Positions 45,923 to 54,435 are shown, counted from the first letter of the stretch. The stretch is 64,000 bases of DNA from DTU072 sp050309775 (GCA_050309775.1 JBNRMV010000010.1:1-64000); one strand, 5' to 3'. Translations and numbers: made by a program. Notes: a model not told the origin generated them from the sequence alone.

Positions 45923-46738
45923 TTAAAGTAATATATATCCGCGCGGCAACAACTTTTTTAGTGTGTCGCAATTTTGTTCATGCTTTTTTTTGTCGGCGGT
46001 CACGCCGATTACGCTGCTGCCGCTGCCGCTCATAACGGTATTTTCAAAACCCGAACGGGCGAGCAACTCCAGTCCCGTTGTTATGTTATGGTTCAGTTCT
46101 GCGGCGGCTTTTTGCAGGGCATTAGTTAAAATATAAGGCTTGCCCAACCGCATATTGTCAAGTATCTTGTCGATATCGGGATTTTGTCCGCCGATTTTGT
46201 CATAAAGCGCATATGCCTCAGCGGTACTGACACCTCCCGGGCATACCAGTACGGCATAATTTGCTTGCGGCAAAAAGACGCTTTCCAGTCTTTCGCCCGT
46301 TCCCGATATCCTTTTGTCGCCGCCCTCATACATGTACGGCACATCGCTGCCCACGGCAAGTAATAAGTCGGCAGGTATGTCTCCGAGATTGTACAGCGTA
46401 CGCATACAATGAGCAACTCCGGCGGCGTCAGCGCTTGAGCCGCCCAGTCCGGCAGACATGGGAATGCGCTTTGTAATAAGTATATCCGCGCCGGCCGTAC
46501 CGTATCTGTTTTGAATGAGTTCAGCCATTCTTTTGGCTGTGTCGCCGCGCAGTTCTTCCGTAAGCCCCCAATAATCAACTTTTATTTGGGAGTCGGCTCT
46601 TTTTGTGGCTTTTATGGTGTCATACACACCAATATTTGTTACCAGACTGTCAATGGTGTGCATGCCGCCCTTAACGCCTGTAACAGACAAAGCCAGATTG
46701 ATTTTTGCGTGGGCGCGATGAACTGCAGTTTTTTTCAT
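45923..46738 (-). CDS. ispE: 4-diphosphocytidyl-2-C-methyl-D-erythritol kinase
   Basis: A 271-residue GHMP kinase of the MEP isoprenoid pathway. The substrate end shows HAKINLAL, and the ATP loop is PMSAGLGGSSADAAG (about 94-107); MSGSGSSVIG is the third GHMP motif. I use the ATG at 46738; a longer frame to 46804 crosses the promoter. No ribosome site precedes this ATG and the predicted transcript start is only about 5 nt upstream, so the mRNA may be nearly leaderless. Heading a glycogen run is unusual for ispE. Confidence 0.92.
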   Translation of the reverse strand: MKKTAVHRAHAKINLALSVTGVKGGMHTIDSLVTNIGVYDTIKATKRADSQIKVDYWGLTEELRGDTAKRMAELIQNRYGTAGADILITKRIPMSAGLGGSSADAAGVAHCMRTLYNLGDIPADLLLAVGSDVPYMYEGGDKRISGTGERLESVFLPQANYAVLVCPGGVSTAEAYALYDKIGGQNPDIDKILDNMRLGKPYILTNALQKAAAELNHNITTGLELLARSGFENTVMSGSGSSVIGVTADKKKHEQNCDTLKKLLPRGYILL

Positions 46739-46750
46739 AATACTAATAGT

Positions 46751-46780
46751 AGTATACCATTTTTTAACTTGAAAGGTCAA
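46751..46780 (-). promoter_or_regulatory. Promoter of ispE and the glg run
   Basis: On the minus strand, TTGACC (46780-46775) and TATACT (46756-46751) are 18 bp apart. A dyad ATACTA-N4-TAGTAT overlaps the -10 and start site at about 46740-46755 and could be an operator. Confidence 0.65.
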
Positions 46781-46897
46781 CACCAATCTTATTTTATAAA
46801 GCATGTTCTATTTTGCAAGGATTGGCTTATGTTATGGGTACAAAATTTGCGGCAAATTGCTTCAAATCTTTGCTTTAGTTAAGTGAAAAAGGTTTGT

Positions 46898-46923
46898 AAA
46901 AAAATACCGGCTATCCGCCGGTA
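46898..46923 (-). terminator. Terminator of galT
   Basis: On the minus strand, TACCGGC pairs with GCCGGTA around a 5-nt loop and is followed by seven T. It lies about 30 bp after the galT stop. Confidence 0.9.
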
Positions 46924-46951
46924 CCTTAATAATGAAGTTTTTTCTCCTACT

Positions 46952-48448
46952 CTATTCCCGCGCAAATTTCAAAAATTTGTCGAAAGCCAATTCGCATTTT
47001 TTGTCGTTCTTGAAAACAGCCGTGCATTCGAGAATTTTTATACAGGTTTGGTTTACAAAATTTATGACGGCGTCGCGCGCGGTTTTTTTGTCGCAAGCGC
47101 CAAGGTCGTTTGCCAGCTGTACTATCATTCCGAAGTGCTTTGACAGCCGCTCATCTTCGTGTATCGATTTGAAGTCTATGTTGCCGGCGGCAAGCAAATT
47201 GATGATGTCGCTTATTTCGCTCTTTAGTCTGCCCGGTAAAATAAACAATCCCATAGCTTCAATAAGTCCGATGCCCTCTTTCTTTATGTTGTGCATGTCT
47301 TCGGTGGGGTGGTAGATGCCGAAGGGGTGCTTTTCGTCGGTGCGGTTGTTGCGCAAAATCAAGTCCAGACAATATTCGCCTTTTTGGTTAATCGAGGCAA
47401 TGGGCGTAACGGTATTGTGCGGAGCGTTTGTGTACGCAATTATGTCAATGCTTTCATCTGAAAATGCCTGCCATTTTTTGAATATGTTATCGGCAATTTC
47501 AAGCGTGCGGAACTTATTCCTTGAAGCGATATGAACCACGCTATTGTACCAGTCGCGTATGCCGACAGTAGCGTCTGCAATGTTCGAGAGTTGTTTTTTT
47601 AGCGGTCTGTAAAACATAGGCAGCACCTTTTTGCCGCCTTGGTAATGGTCGTGGGAGAGTATGGAGCCGCCGACTATGGGCAAATCAGCATTGCTGCCCA
47701 TAAAATAATGCGGAAAAGCCGCCACAAAGTCCAGCAGCCTGGCAAAGCAGTGTTCGTCAATTTTCATCGGTACATGCCTGTCCGACAATGCTATGCAATG
47801 TTCGTCATAATACACAAAGGGCGAATATTGAAGATGCCAGTTTTCGCCGTTCAGCGTGACTGGGACATAGCGCAGCGTTTGTCTTGCTTGTTGAGTTGCC
47901 GTACCGGCAAAGCCAAGGTTCTCTAAACACAGCGGACACTTGGGATATTTTTCGTCTGTTTGGTTTTTTTCTGCAAGCACTTGCTTGGGGTCCTTTTCGG
48001 GTTTGGCAAGGTTTATGGTGATGCCGACTTCGCCGTGTTCGCCTGCGGTCATCCAGCGTATGTTCTTCTTTATGTCCTGCAACCGAATATAGTTTGTGTT
48101 GACGGCCATTGAGTACAGGTAATCTGTGGCGTTGTTTGGCGAAACGCTGTACAAATCTGTAAATTCTTCAATGACAAGCGAGGGCGCAGGGGTGACAAGT
48201 CCCATAATCTTTGTTTCAAAGCGCAATGCGTCATCTTGAGAAATTATGCCGTTCTCAATGGCGTAATTTACCATTGGGTCAAGGATTTCGGTTTGTAGCG
48301 GCACTCTGTCGGCAAGCTCAAAAGCATTCGTTGCGTTGAAAAGTTCTAGCAGTTGATTTTTTGCGTAAATGGCGTCTTCAAAATTCAACCCCAGCTTTTC
48401 TTTGGCATAATACAATAGGTTTTCGATGTGTTTGTTTATGTTAGGCAT
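46952..48448 (-). CDS. galT: Galactose-1-phosphate uridylyltransferase, class II
   Basis: A 498-residue enzyme of the Firmicutes-type GalT family, which swaps UMP between UDP-glucose and galactose-1-phosphate. The nucleotide-transfer region is HDHYQGG. The paired-cysteine CPLCLENLGF may bind metal. It is divergent from galK, with 93 bp between the start codons. GGGGA lies about 7 nt before the ATG. Confidence 0.95.
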   Translation of the reverse strand: MPNINKHIENLLYYAKEKLGLNFEDAIYAKNQLLELFNATNAFELADRVPLQTEILDPMVNYAIENGIISQDDALRFETKIMGLVTPAPSLVIEEFTDLYSVSPNNATDYLYSMAVNTNYIRLQDIKKNIRWMTAGEHGEVGITINLAKPEKDPKQVLAEKNQTDEKYPKCPLCLENLGFAGTATQQARQTLRYVPVTLNGENWHLQYSPFVYYDEHCIALSDRHVPMKIDEHCFARLLDFVAAFPHYFMGSNADLPIVGGSILSHDHYQGGKKVLPMFYRPLKKQLSNIADATVGIRDWYNSVVHIASRNKFRTLEIADNIFKKWQAFSDESIDIIAYTNAPHNTVTPIASINQKGEYCLDLILRNNRTDEKHPFGIYHPTEDMHNIKKEGIGLIEAMGLFILPGRLKSEISDIINLLAAGNIDFKSIHEDERLSKHFGMIVQLANDLGACDKKTARDAVINFVNQTCIKILECTAVFKNDKKCELAFDKFLKFARE

Positions 48449-48467
48449 TTGAATTTCCCCAATATTG

Positions 48468-48496
48468 TTGATATGTGGTTTTAATCGTGCTACAAT
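48468..48496 (+). promoter_or_regulatory. Promoter of the galK-lgt-pncB run
   Basis: TTGATA (48468-48473) and TACAAT (48491-48496) are 17 bp apart. The galT promoter must lie in the same 93-bp gap, so the two are close or overlapping. Confidence 0.7.
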
Positions 48497-48541
48497 GATT
48501 TACAAGAAATATTACAAGAATTATACACGAAAGGAGTATTT

Positions 48542-49786
48542 ATGGCAAGGGCTTTGGACCAAAATTATTTCCTCAACAGTCCGCGCTTTCGGGCTTCGCA
48601 TGGGGAGTTGTACAACAACGACATAAGTGTAGAAGCCGAAAGATACAGCAAACTTACAGACGGACTTCAAGGCGATATCAGCTTCTTTTCCTCTCCCGGC
48701 AGAGCAGAACTAATCGGCAATCATACCGACCACAACAACGGCTTTGTGCTGGCGGCGACGGTTGACCTTGACACAGTTGCGGCGGTGGTCGAAGCAGATG
48801 ACATAGTCATAAATTCCGAAGGTTATCCGCAAGTAAGAGTAAGTCTTGACGATATTGATTTGAACAAACAGGAGTACGGCAGCAGCCATGCGCTGGTGCG
48901 CGGCGTACTGAAAGGCTTTTTGGACAGGGGCCTAAAAATAGGAGGCTTTGTTGCCAACACATCATCGAATATTTTTAAGGGAGCCGGTGTGTCATCGTCG
49001 GCGGCTTTCGAGCTGTTGCTTTGCGAGATACTTAATACGCTTTACAACAACAATGAAATAGATTATGTCACCAAAGCAGTCATTTCACAATATGCCGAAA
49101 ACGAGTATTTTGGCAAGCCCTCCGGGCTTATGGACCAGTTGACAATCTCAAGAGGCGGTGTCAGCTTTATGGATTTTGCCGACTCAAAAATGCCGGTTTC
49201 GGAAAGCATAAATTGGGGCTTTTCGGATTTGGAACTGGTCATCATAAACTGCGGCGGCGACCACTGTGATTTGACGGGCGAATATGCGGAAATCAGACAG
49301 GATATGCACAATGTGGCGGAACTGTTGGGTGCAGCCAGCCTGCGTTTTGTGTCCGAAACGGAGTTTTACAAAACACTTCCCAAGCTGCATAAAAAATTGG
49401 GAGGTAGAGCCGTATTGCGCGCAAAACACTTTTTTGATGAGAATACCAGAGTAAAAAAGGCGCTGACGGCAATAAATAACAACGACAAGGCTGAATTTTT
49501 GTCGCTGATAAACGCTTCCGGCAAGTCAAGTTATGAACAGTTGCAAAACTGTTATGCAAAGTTGGATGCCGAACAAAACATTCCGTTGGCGTTGCAGTAT
49601 GCGGAACGCTTTCAGAACTTGTTGGCAAAGCGTGTGCATGGCGGAGGTTTTGCCGGCACAATACTTACTATGTTGGACAAGCAGCATGCCGAGCAGTTTA
49701 CACAACACATGCAACCGCTTTTTGGCAAGGAGAACATTTTTCACTTGTTTATCCGCAAAAAAGGCACAACAAAGGTGGAGGTATAA
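48542..49786 (+). CDS. galK: Galactokinase
   Basis: A 414-residue GHMP kinase that phosphorylates galactose at C1. The galactokinase signature PGRAELIGNHTDHNNG is near residues 57-72, the ATP loop is GAGVSSSAAFE, and HGGGFAGT is the C-terminal GHMP motif. AAAGGAG precedes the ATG. It opens a run with lgt and pncB, spaced 3 and 10 bp. Confidence 0.95.
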   Translation: MARALDQNYFLNSPRFRASHGELYNNDISVEAERYSKLTDGLQGDISFFSSPGRAELIGNHTDHNNGFVLAATVDLDTVAAVVEADDIVINSEGYPQVRVSLDDIDLNKQEYGSSHALVRGVLKGFLDRGLKIGGFVANTSSNIFKGAGVSSSAAFELLLCEILNTLYNNNEIDYVTKAVISQYAENEYFGKPSGLMDQLTISRGGVSFMDFADSKMPVSESINWGFSDLELVIINCGGDHCDLTGEYAEIRQDMHNVAELLGAASLRFVSETEFYKTLPKLHKKLGGRAVLRAKHFFDENTRVKKALTAINNNDKAEFLSLINASGKSSYEQLQNCYAKLDAEQNIPLALQYAERFQNLLAKRVHGGGFAGTILTMLDKQHAEQFTQHMQPLFGKENIFHLFIRKKGTTKVEV

Positions 49787-49789
49787 ATT

Positions 49790-50674
49790 ATGCATTGGAC
49801 AGGCAAGGTAGACTCCGTAGCGTTTACATTATTTGGAAGAGATGTGGCGTGGTACGGCATCATTATCACATGCGCAATGCTCATAGGTTTGCTTGCAGCA
49901 ATCAGATTGGCGCGGAGGGTGAAGATTACCTCAGATGACCTTCTTGAAATGTTTTTGATAGCCATTCCTATGGCAATAATATTTGCAAGACTGGGCTATG
50001 TTGTAGCAAACGCCGGTGATTTTTTCTTCAAAGGCTTTGATTTTCAGGATTTTATCAATATATTTGCCATATGGGACGGCGGATTGACAATTATGTCGGG
50101 CGCACCTGGCGGCATTCTTGGGGGCTGGCTGTGGTGCAAATGGCGCAAGGTGGATTTTTTGCGGCTTTCCGATGTTATCATATGCGTCATACTGCTGTCG
50201 CAAGGATTGGGGCGTTGGGGCAACTTCTTCAATCAAGAGATTTATGGCAAACTCATAACCAACGAATCATGGCAGTTTTTCCCGGCGGCCGTATACATTG
50301 CAAGACTGGGCGGCTTTTATCAAGCAACCTTCTTTTATGAAATGGTTTTGGATATCTTAGGGTTCTTTGCGCTGTACTTTGTGTCCAGAAGATTGCTTTT
50401 GAGAGGCAGCGGAGTGCCGCTCTACGCCATGACATACGGTCTTATCCGCTTTATTATGGAATTTATGCGTGTGGAGAGCAGCATAAACACAAATGGCGTA
50501 AACTATACTCAGATACTTTGCGCCGTTGTTATAGTAGCCTCGGCGGCATTGCTGACATACATGGTTATCAGACAGAAGAAAAAAGGCGTCAGAGTGTGGT
50601 ACGCAAAGACTATTCCCGACAAACTTATGAAACCCGTAAAATACGCCATATTCAAGGAAGGCAAGACAAGCTAG
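49790..50674 (+). CDS. lgt: Prolipoprotein diacylglyceryl transferase
   Basis: A 294-residue membrane enzyme that adds diacylglycerol to the lipobox cysteine of prolipoproteins. About seven hydrophobic helices are visible. The family signature is QGLGRWGNFFNQEIYG. The segment after IWDGGL reads TIMSGAPGG, where many Lgt proteins have an aromatic or His residue before GG. GGAGGT within the end of galK precedes the ATG. Its clients would include the lipoproteins at 198, 21473 and 60286. Confidence 0.95.
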   Translation: MHWTGKVDSVAFTLFGRDVAWYGIIITCAMLIGLLAAIRLARRVKITSDDLLEMFLIAIPMAIIFARLGYVVANAGDFFFKGFDFQDFINIFAIWDGGLTIMSGAPGGILGGWLWCKWRKVDFLRLSDVIICVILLSQGLGRWGNFFNQEIYGKLITNESWQFFPAAVYIARLGGFYQATFFYEMVLDILGFFALYFVSRRLLLRGSGVPLYAMTYGLIRFIMEFMRVESSINTNGVNYTQILCAVVIVASAALLTYMVIRQKKKGVRVWYAKTIPDKLMKPVKYAIFKEGKTS

Positions 50675-50684
50675 GAGGCAAGAA

Positions 50685-52112
50685 TTGAGGAATCTCACCT
50701 TATTGACTGATTTATATCAGTTAACAATGATGAACGCTTATATTGAGGCAGGCATTGCCGACAGAAACAGCGTTTTTGATATTTTTTATCGTGGCAACGA
50801 AAATATAGAATATGCCGTTGCCGCAGGACTGGATACGGCTATTGAGTATATCAACAACCTACATTTTTCCGATGATGATATAGCCTATCTCCGCAGTCTG
50901 AATTTGTTTTGTGAGGATTTTTTCAAAGCGATAAGGGACTTCAAATTTACGGGGGATATCTATGCGGTAAGGGAGGGAGAATTCATATTTCCCACAGAGC
51001 CGATATTGACGGTGAAAGCTCCGCTTTTCCAAGCGCAGTTGCTGGAAACGGCGCTTTTGAATATCATAAATCACCAAACTTTGATAGCCACAAAGGCGAC
51101 AAAAATTACGCAGGAGGCCAAGGGCGGAGCAGTCATGGAATTTGGTTTGCGCAGAGCGCAGGGCCCCGATGCCGGTATATATGGCTCAAGAGCCTCAATT
51201 ATCGGCGGCTGCAAATCAACCTCAAATGTGCTTGCCGGACAAATGTTCGGTATAAATGTGTCGGGAACGCATGCGCATAGCTGGGTAATGAGTTTTCCTT
51301 GCGAGTTGGATGCATTCCGCGCATATGCAAAGTCCTACCCCACGAGTTGTTTGTTACTTGTGGATACATATGACACCTTGCGTTCGGGAGTGCCGAACGC
51401 CATAAAAGTTTTTGACGAGTTGCGCAGCAAGGGTTATGAGCCACTAGGCATAAGGTTGGACAGCGGGGATATTGCGTATCTTTCAAAGCGCGCCAGAAAG
51501 ATGTTGGACGATGCCGGCTATCCCGATGCCAAGATAGTGGCATCAGGTGACATTGACGAAAACATACTGTCATCGCTTCACCAACAAGGAGCAAGAATAG
51601 ATTTGTGGGGTATCGGCACAAAACTGATTACTTCGGCGCCAAACCCTGCTTTGGGCGGAGTGTATAAATTGGCAGCTATTGAAGAACACGGCGTTTGGAT
51701 GCCAAAAATGAAGATATCGGATACCCAAGAGAAAATAACCAATCCCGGACTAAAAACGACATACAGAATATATGACGAAGAAAACATGGCGGCTGCCGAC
51801 CTCATTTGTTTGAAAGACGAGGTTTTTGATACCACCAAGCCTTTGACGATTTTCCATCCGGTGGACACATGGAAAAAGACGACATTTACCAAGTATTCCA
51901 TGCGCAATCTTATGGTTGATATCTTTGTCGGCGGCAAGCAGGTTTATACATCTCCCAACCTGCACGAAATAGCCGAGTATGCCACAAAGGTGCGCAATGA
52001 GTTTTGGGAAGAATATCACCGCTTGATAAATCCGCATATCTACAAGGTAGACTTAAGCGACAAACTTTATGACCTCAAGCACCTGCTGATAGCCCAGAAC
52101 ACCTTTGAATGA
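50685..52112 (+). CDS. pncB: Nicotinate phosphoribosyltransferase
   Basis: A 475-residue enzyme that makes nicotinate mononucleotide in NAD salvage. Characteristic blocks are LTDLYQLTMMNAY at the N-terminus, MEFGLRRAQGPDAG, the phosphorylated-His region SGTHAHSWVM and IRLDSGDIAYLS. It starts with TTG, 6 nt after a perfect AGGAGG that overlaps the lgt stop. It is the last gene of the galK-lgt-pncB run; no terminator is obvious. Confidence 0.95.
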   Translation: MRNLTLLTDLYQLTMMNAYIEAGIADRNSVFDIFYRGNENIEYAVAAGLDTAIEYINNLHFSDDDIAYLRSLNLFCEDFFKAIRDFKFTGDIYAVREGEFIFPTEPILTVKAPLFQAQLLETALLNIINHQTLIATKATKITQEAKGGAVMEFGLRRAQGPDAGIYGSRASIIGGCKSTSNVLAGQMFGINVSGTHAHSWVMSFPCELDAFRAYAKSYPTSCLLLVDTYDTLRSGVPNAIKVFDELRSKGYEPLGIRLDSGDIAYLSKRARKMLDDAGYPDAKIVASGDIDENILSSLHQQGARIDLWGIGTKLITSAPNPALGGVYKLAAIEEHGVWMPKMKISDTQEKITNPGLKTTYRIYDEENMAAADLICLKDEVFDTTKPLTIFHPVDTWKKTTFTKYSMRNLMVDIFVGGKQVYTSPNLHEIAEYATKVRNEFWEEYHRLINPHIYKVDLSDKLYDLKHLLIAQNTFE

Positions 52113-52152
52113 CATTTTAAGAGCAGTATACGCCAAAAGTAGGTAAAATTAT

Positions 52153-52181
52153 TTGACAAAGCGTCAGATTTTAAGGATAAT
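52153..52181 (+). promoter_or_regulatory. Promoter of tRNA-Ser(TGA)
   Basis: TTGACA (52153-52158) and GATAAT (52176-52181) are 17 bp apart. The predicted start near 52188 leaves a leader of about 77 nt before the tRNA. Confidence 0.65.
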
Positions 52182-52193
52182 AAGAACTGTCGT

Positions 52194-52236
52194 TTGCGCA
52201 AGCGTCTCTGAAAGAAAGGAGAGGGCAGAGGCGCAA
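52194..52236 (+). other. Stem-loop in the tRNA-Ser leader
   Basis: TTGCGC (52194-52199) pairs with GCGCAA (52231-52236), and CTCTG (52206-52210) with CAGAG (52226-52230), leaving a 6-nt bulge and a 15-nt loop. The loop contains AAAGGAGAGGG, a ribosome-site-like sequence with no start codon after it. It may be a processing or stability hairpin. Confidence 0.4.
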
Positions 52237-52264
52237 CAACAGCAATAGCAAAATATTCAAATAC

Positions 52265-52352
52265 GGAGAGTTGGCTGAGCGGTCGAAAGCGGCGGTCTTG
52301 AAAACCGTTGAAGTGAAAGCTTCCTGGGGTTCGAATCCCTAACTCTCCGCCA
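52265..52352 (+). tRNA. tRNA-Ser (anticodon TGA)
   Basis: The acceptor arm GGAGAGT pairs with ACTCTCC (52342-52348), the anticodon loop reads CTTGAAA (TGA), a long variable arm typical of tRNA-Ser is present, and the T arm is GGGGTTCGAATCCC. G is the discriminator and CCA is encoded. The last 21 bases recur exactly at 52548-52568. The 195-bp element begins at the next base. Confidence 0.95.
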
Positions 52353-52547
52353 TAGACTAGAAAGGGGGCATTTGCCCCCTTTCTACTAGGTCAATATGAA
52401 GTTATGGATTCGAACGGGCAGATAAGGCGAAAGCATGGTTGCTTTCGCCCTGCCTCGGCGTGATAGCGCAGGGCAACGACAGCGGGAACAAGCAAAAGTT
52501 CTCCTAGCCAAATTATGAATGAGAATGAGTTTATCGCCCAAGCGGAG
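52353..52547 (+). mobile_element. 195-bp tRNA-Ser-associated element, left copy
   Basis: This non-coding segment begins directly after the CCA of tRNA-Ser(TGA) and ends at a second copy of the tRNA 3' end. It matches the inverted copy at 54450-54644 over its whole 195 bp with three mismatches. It holds a 12-bp hairpin near the tRNA (TAGAAAGGGGGC arm), a perfect 10-bp hairpin (GGCGAAAGCA, 4-nt loop) and a GCCCTGC/GCAGGGC stem. At 52398-52414 the minus strand reads TTCGAATCCATAACTTC, a near copy of the tRNA-Ser T-loop and acceptor. There is no plausible gene. No transposase is nearby, so it would be non-autonomous. I do not recognise a named family. Confidence 0.75.
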
Positions 52548-52568
52548 CGAATCCCTAACTCTCCGCCA
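52548..52568 (+). repeat. 21-bp exact duplicate of the tRNA-Ser(TGA) 3' end
   Basis: Bases 52548-52568 repeat 52332-52352 exactly, 216 bp apart in direct orientation. They comprise the T-loop, 3' T stem, acceptor and CCA. They close the left element like a target-site or att duplication. Confidence 0.9.
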
Positions 52569-52571
52569 AAA

Positions 52572-52601
52572 CAAAAGAGAGAGCCCAAAGCCCTCTCTTG
52601 T
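52572..52601 (-). terminator. Terminator of the DUF2804 gene
   Basis: On the minus strand AAGAGAG pairs with CTCTCTT around an 11-nt, partly paired loop and is followed by TTTTGTTTT. It lies about 45 bp after the stop and directly abuts the 21-bp duplicate. Confidence 0.7.
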
Positions 52602-52643
52602 TGTCTACAAATCTAAAACCAGTTTATTTTTTCTTGCCAATCT

Positions 52644-53735
52644 CTACAAAAGCAAAGTCTTGTCTTCGCCCATGCCCATCATGCCGTCAAGGATATATTT
52701 GTTGCCGTCTTCGTCTTTCAGATAGCCTTCCAATTCGCCGAATGCAACAAAATAGTCAATGTTTACGATGGGTTTTGCGTGGGTAACCATTCGGAAAATG
52801 TCATATACCTTAAAGGTGACATCTACCATGCCATGGTCGTCCTTGATTTTCCATGTTGCGCCGTCTACAAACTTACGTGTATCCACATCGCGTTCAAAAG
52901 TTACGGGGGGAAGCAGACTAGTTTTGTTCTCAAGCCACATAATATTTTCGTTATACTTGTCCTGGTCTATTGATTGATTGCGCGTAAGGTTAAACGCAAA
53001 CCATTTCTTCTCTCCGTTTGTTTCGTTTACGCCCAGTGTTGTCACCCAATCATAGTGAGCCTTTCTGGGGTAGTAGCCTCTGTGGTCGTCAACGACAGCG
53101 GCAGAGTCCTCGTCGGTATGGTAAGTTTTGCCGTTGAAAGTAAGGGTGCCCGTTGCTTTGAAAAAGTCTTTTTGCGAATACAAAGGACGATGACGCACCT
53201 CAGGGTCGGCAAAAGGTATGCTGACAATGCTGGGCTTGCTGAGCCTTTCAAGGTCAAAATTGTACTCTATGCTGTTTTGGTTATCTTTGTGATGCCCGTC
53301 AAGATGGCACTTGCCGTCTTGAAAGTTGTTGATATAATGCACATGCGAAACGGGGGTTTCGCCTTTGGATTCTGCGCCGTTAATCAGGTTTGGCGCAATT
53401 ATGGTATCCTTGCTCTTCAATTGCGTGCTCCAAGAATAAACCTTTCTTTCGGCTTTGTCATAATAGATATTGAGCGTAAGCCCAAAAATCCCCATATCAC
53501 ACACCACCGCCAGCAAAACGCCTTGTTTCATATGCACTTCCGTGGCTTGCCAAAGAGTAAGGCGAAGCCTTTTCATAAAGTCGGGCGCCGCCGTCGGGTT
53601 TTTTATGCCAAGAAGGTCCATGGTTTCGAACTCCTTATCAAAGGTGCCAAAAACGCATTTGCCGTCCTTTACCATGTCTTTAGGAGTGGGAACAGCCCGC
53701 CTTTCTATTGGGAAAATTCTGCTGTATTTTTTCAT
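52644..53735 (-). CDS. DUF2804 family protein
   Basis: A 363-residue cytoplasmic protein without signal peptide or membrane helices. It resembles the DUF2804 family, recognisable from DDHRGYYPRKAHYDW and the later FNLTRNQ segment; the protein is probably mostly beta-sheet. No catalytic function is established for the family, though its fold is related to lipocalin-like proteins acting on hydrophobic molecules. GGAGG precedes the ATG at 53735; a longer frame to 53777 crosses the promoter. It lies inside the segment bounded by the two inverted 195-bp elements, divergent from gtrA. Confidence 0.75.
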   Translation of the reverse strand: MKKYSRIFPIERRAVPTPKDMVKDGKCVFGTFDKEFETMDLLGIKNPTAAPDFMKRLRLTLWQATEVHMKQGVLLAVVCDMGIFGLTLNIYYDKAERKVYSWSTQLKSKDTIIAPNLINGAESKGETPVSHVHYINNFQDGKCHLDGHHKDNQNSIEYNFDLERLSKPSIVSIPFADPEVRHRPLYSQKDFFKATGTLTFNGKTYHTDEDSAAVVDDHRGYYPRKAHYDWVTTLGVNETNGEKKWFAFNLTRNQSIDQDKYNENIMWLENKTSLLPPVTFERDVDTRKFVDGATWKIKDDHGMVDVTFKVYDIFRMVTHAKPIVNIDYFVAFGELEGYLKDEDGNKYILDGMMGMGEDKTLLL

Positions 53736-53765
53736 TTTTACCTCCAAGTTATTATCTGTAATACA

Positions 53766-53794
53766 AGTATACACCATGTACGATTTTATATCAA
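53766..53794 (-). promoter_or_regulatory. Promoter of the DUF2804 gene
   Basis: On the minus strand TTGATA (53794-53789) and TATACT (53771-53766) are 17 bp apart; leader about 25 nt. Confidence 0.8.
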
Positions 53795-53853
53795 GATAGC
53801 AAATTTTTTGTACTTTTCACCCAAACGTGTGCAAAAGCCGTAAAAATTATGGC

Positions 53854-53882
53854 TTGACTGATACTTGCGTGTAATTTATAAT
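53854..53882 (+). promoter_or_regulatory. Promoter of the GtrA-like gene
   Basis: TTGACT (53854-53859) and TATAAT (53877-53882) are 17 bp apart. It is arranged back to back with the DUF2804 promoter. Confidence 0.8.
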
Positions 53883-53904
53883 AATTCTATGTAAGGAGAA
53901 AAAT

Positions 53905-54435
53905 ATGATAAATAGAATGAAGAACTTTTTTAGCAAAAATCCCACTGCATGGCAATTTGCAAAATATACAATATTCTCTGTGTCGGCCGGTTTAATAGAA
54001 GTGGGAATATTCATGCTGCTAAACTACCTTTTGCCCAAGAATGGCATAAACAGACCGATAAATTGGTTTCTTTTTGTATATCCCACAGCCGCCGGCGGAC
54101 TGGGCGCCTTGATTGCTTTTGTTGTGTCTTCAGTCATCGGTCAAGCCCTGAAATTTATCACAAACTTCAAAAAAACATTTAAGTCCACAAACAATATTTT
54201 GCTAAGCGCCATAGGCTTTGCCATAATGGCGATAATAGTAGTTGTGGGACTAAACCTCTATGTTGGCGGCATTCTGAACACCGCATTGTGCAAAGTCATT
54301 TCGAACGCTGATATTGCCGGAATGATAGCAAAAATAATCTGTCAAGTTACCGGCTTTCTGCTTGTGTTCCCCGTCAATAAGTTCTTGCTTATGAGAACCA
54401 AAAAAGCAGATACAACAACAGTGCAAGAGGATTGA
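53905..54435 (+). CDS. GtrA-like membrane protein
   Basis: A 176-residue protein with four hydrophobic helices (about 20-42, 60-85, 97-120, 140-165) and the positively charged FKKTFK after the second helix, typical of the GtrA family. GtrA proteins help move lipid-linked sugars across the membrane or modify teichoic or O-antigen polymers. AAGGAG precedes the ATG. Its stop codon TGA (54433-54435) takes its last two bases from the decayed tRNA duplicate at 54434-54449, so its C-terminus ends exactly where the right element's duplication begins. Confidence 0.75.
   Translation: MINRMKNFFSKNPTAWQFAKYTIFSVSAGLIEVGIFMLLNYLLPKNGINRPINWFLFVYPTAAGGLGALIAFVVSSVIGQALKFITNFKKTFKSTNNILLSAIGFAIMAIIVVVGLNLYVGGILNTALCKVISNADIAGMIAKIICQVTGFLLVFPVNKFLLMRTKKADTTTVQED

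Noticed and set aside
52386..52574. Minus-strand coding frames inside the left 195-bp element
   Set aside because: They run through hairpins and the tRNA-derived repeat, have no ribosome site and give low-complexity Arg-rich products.
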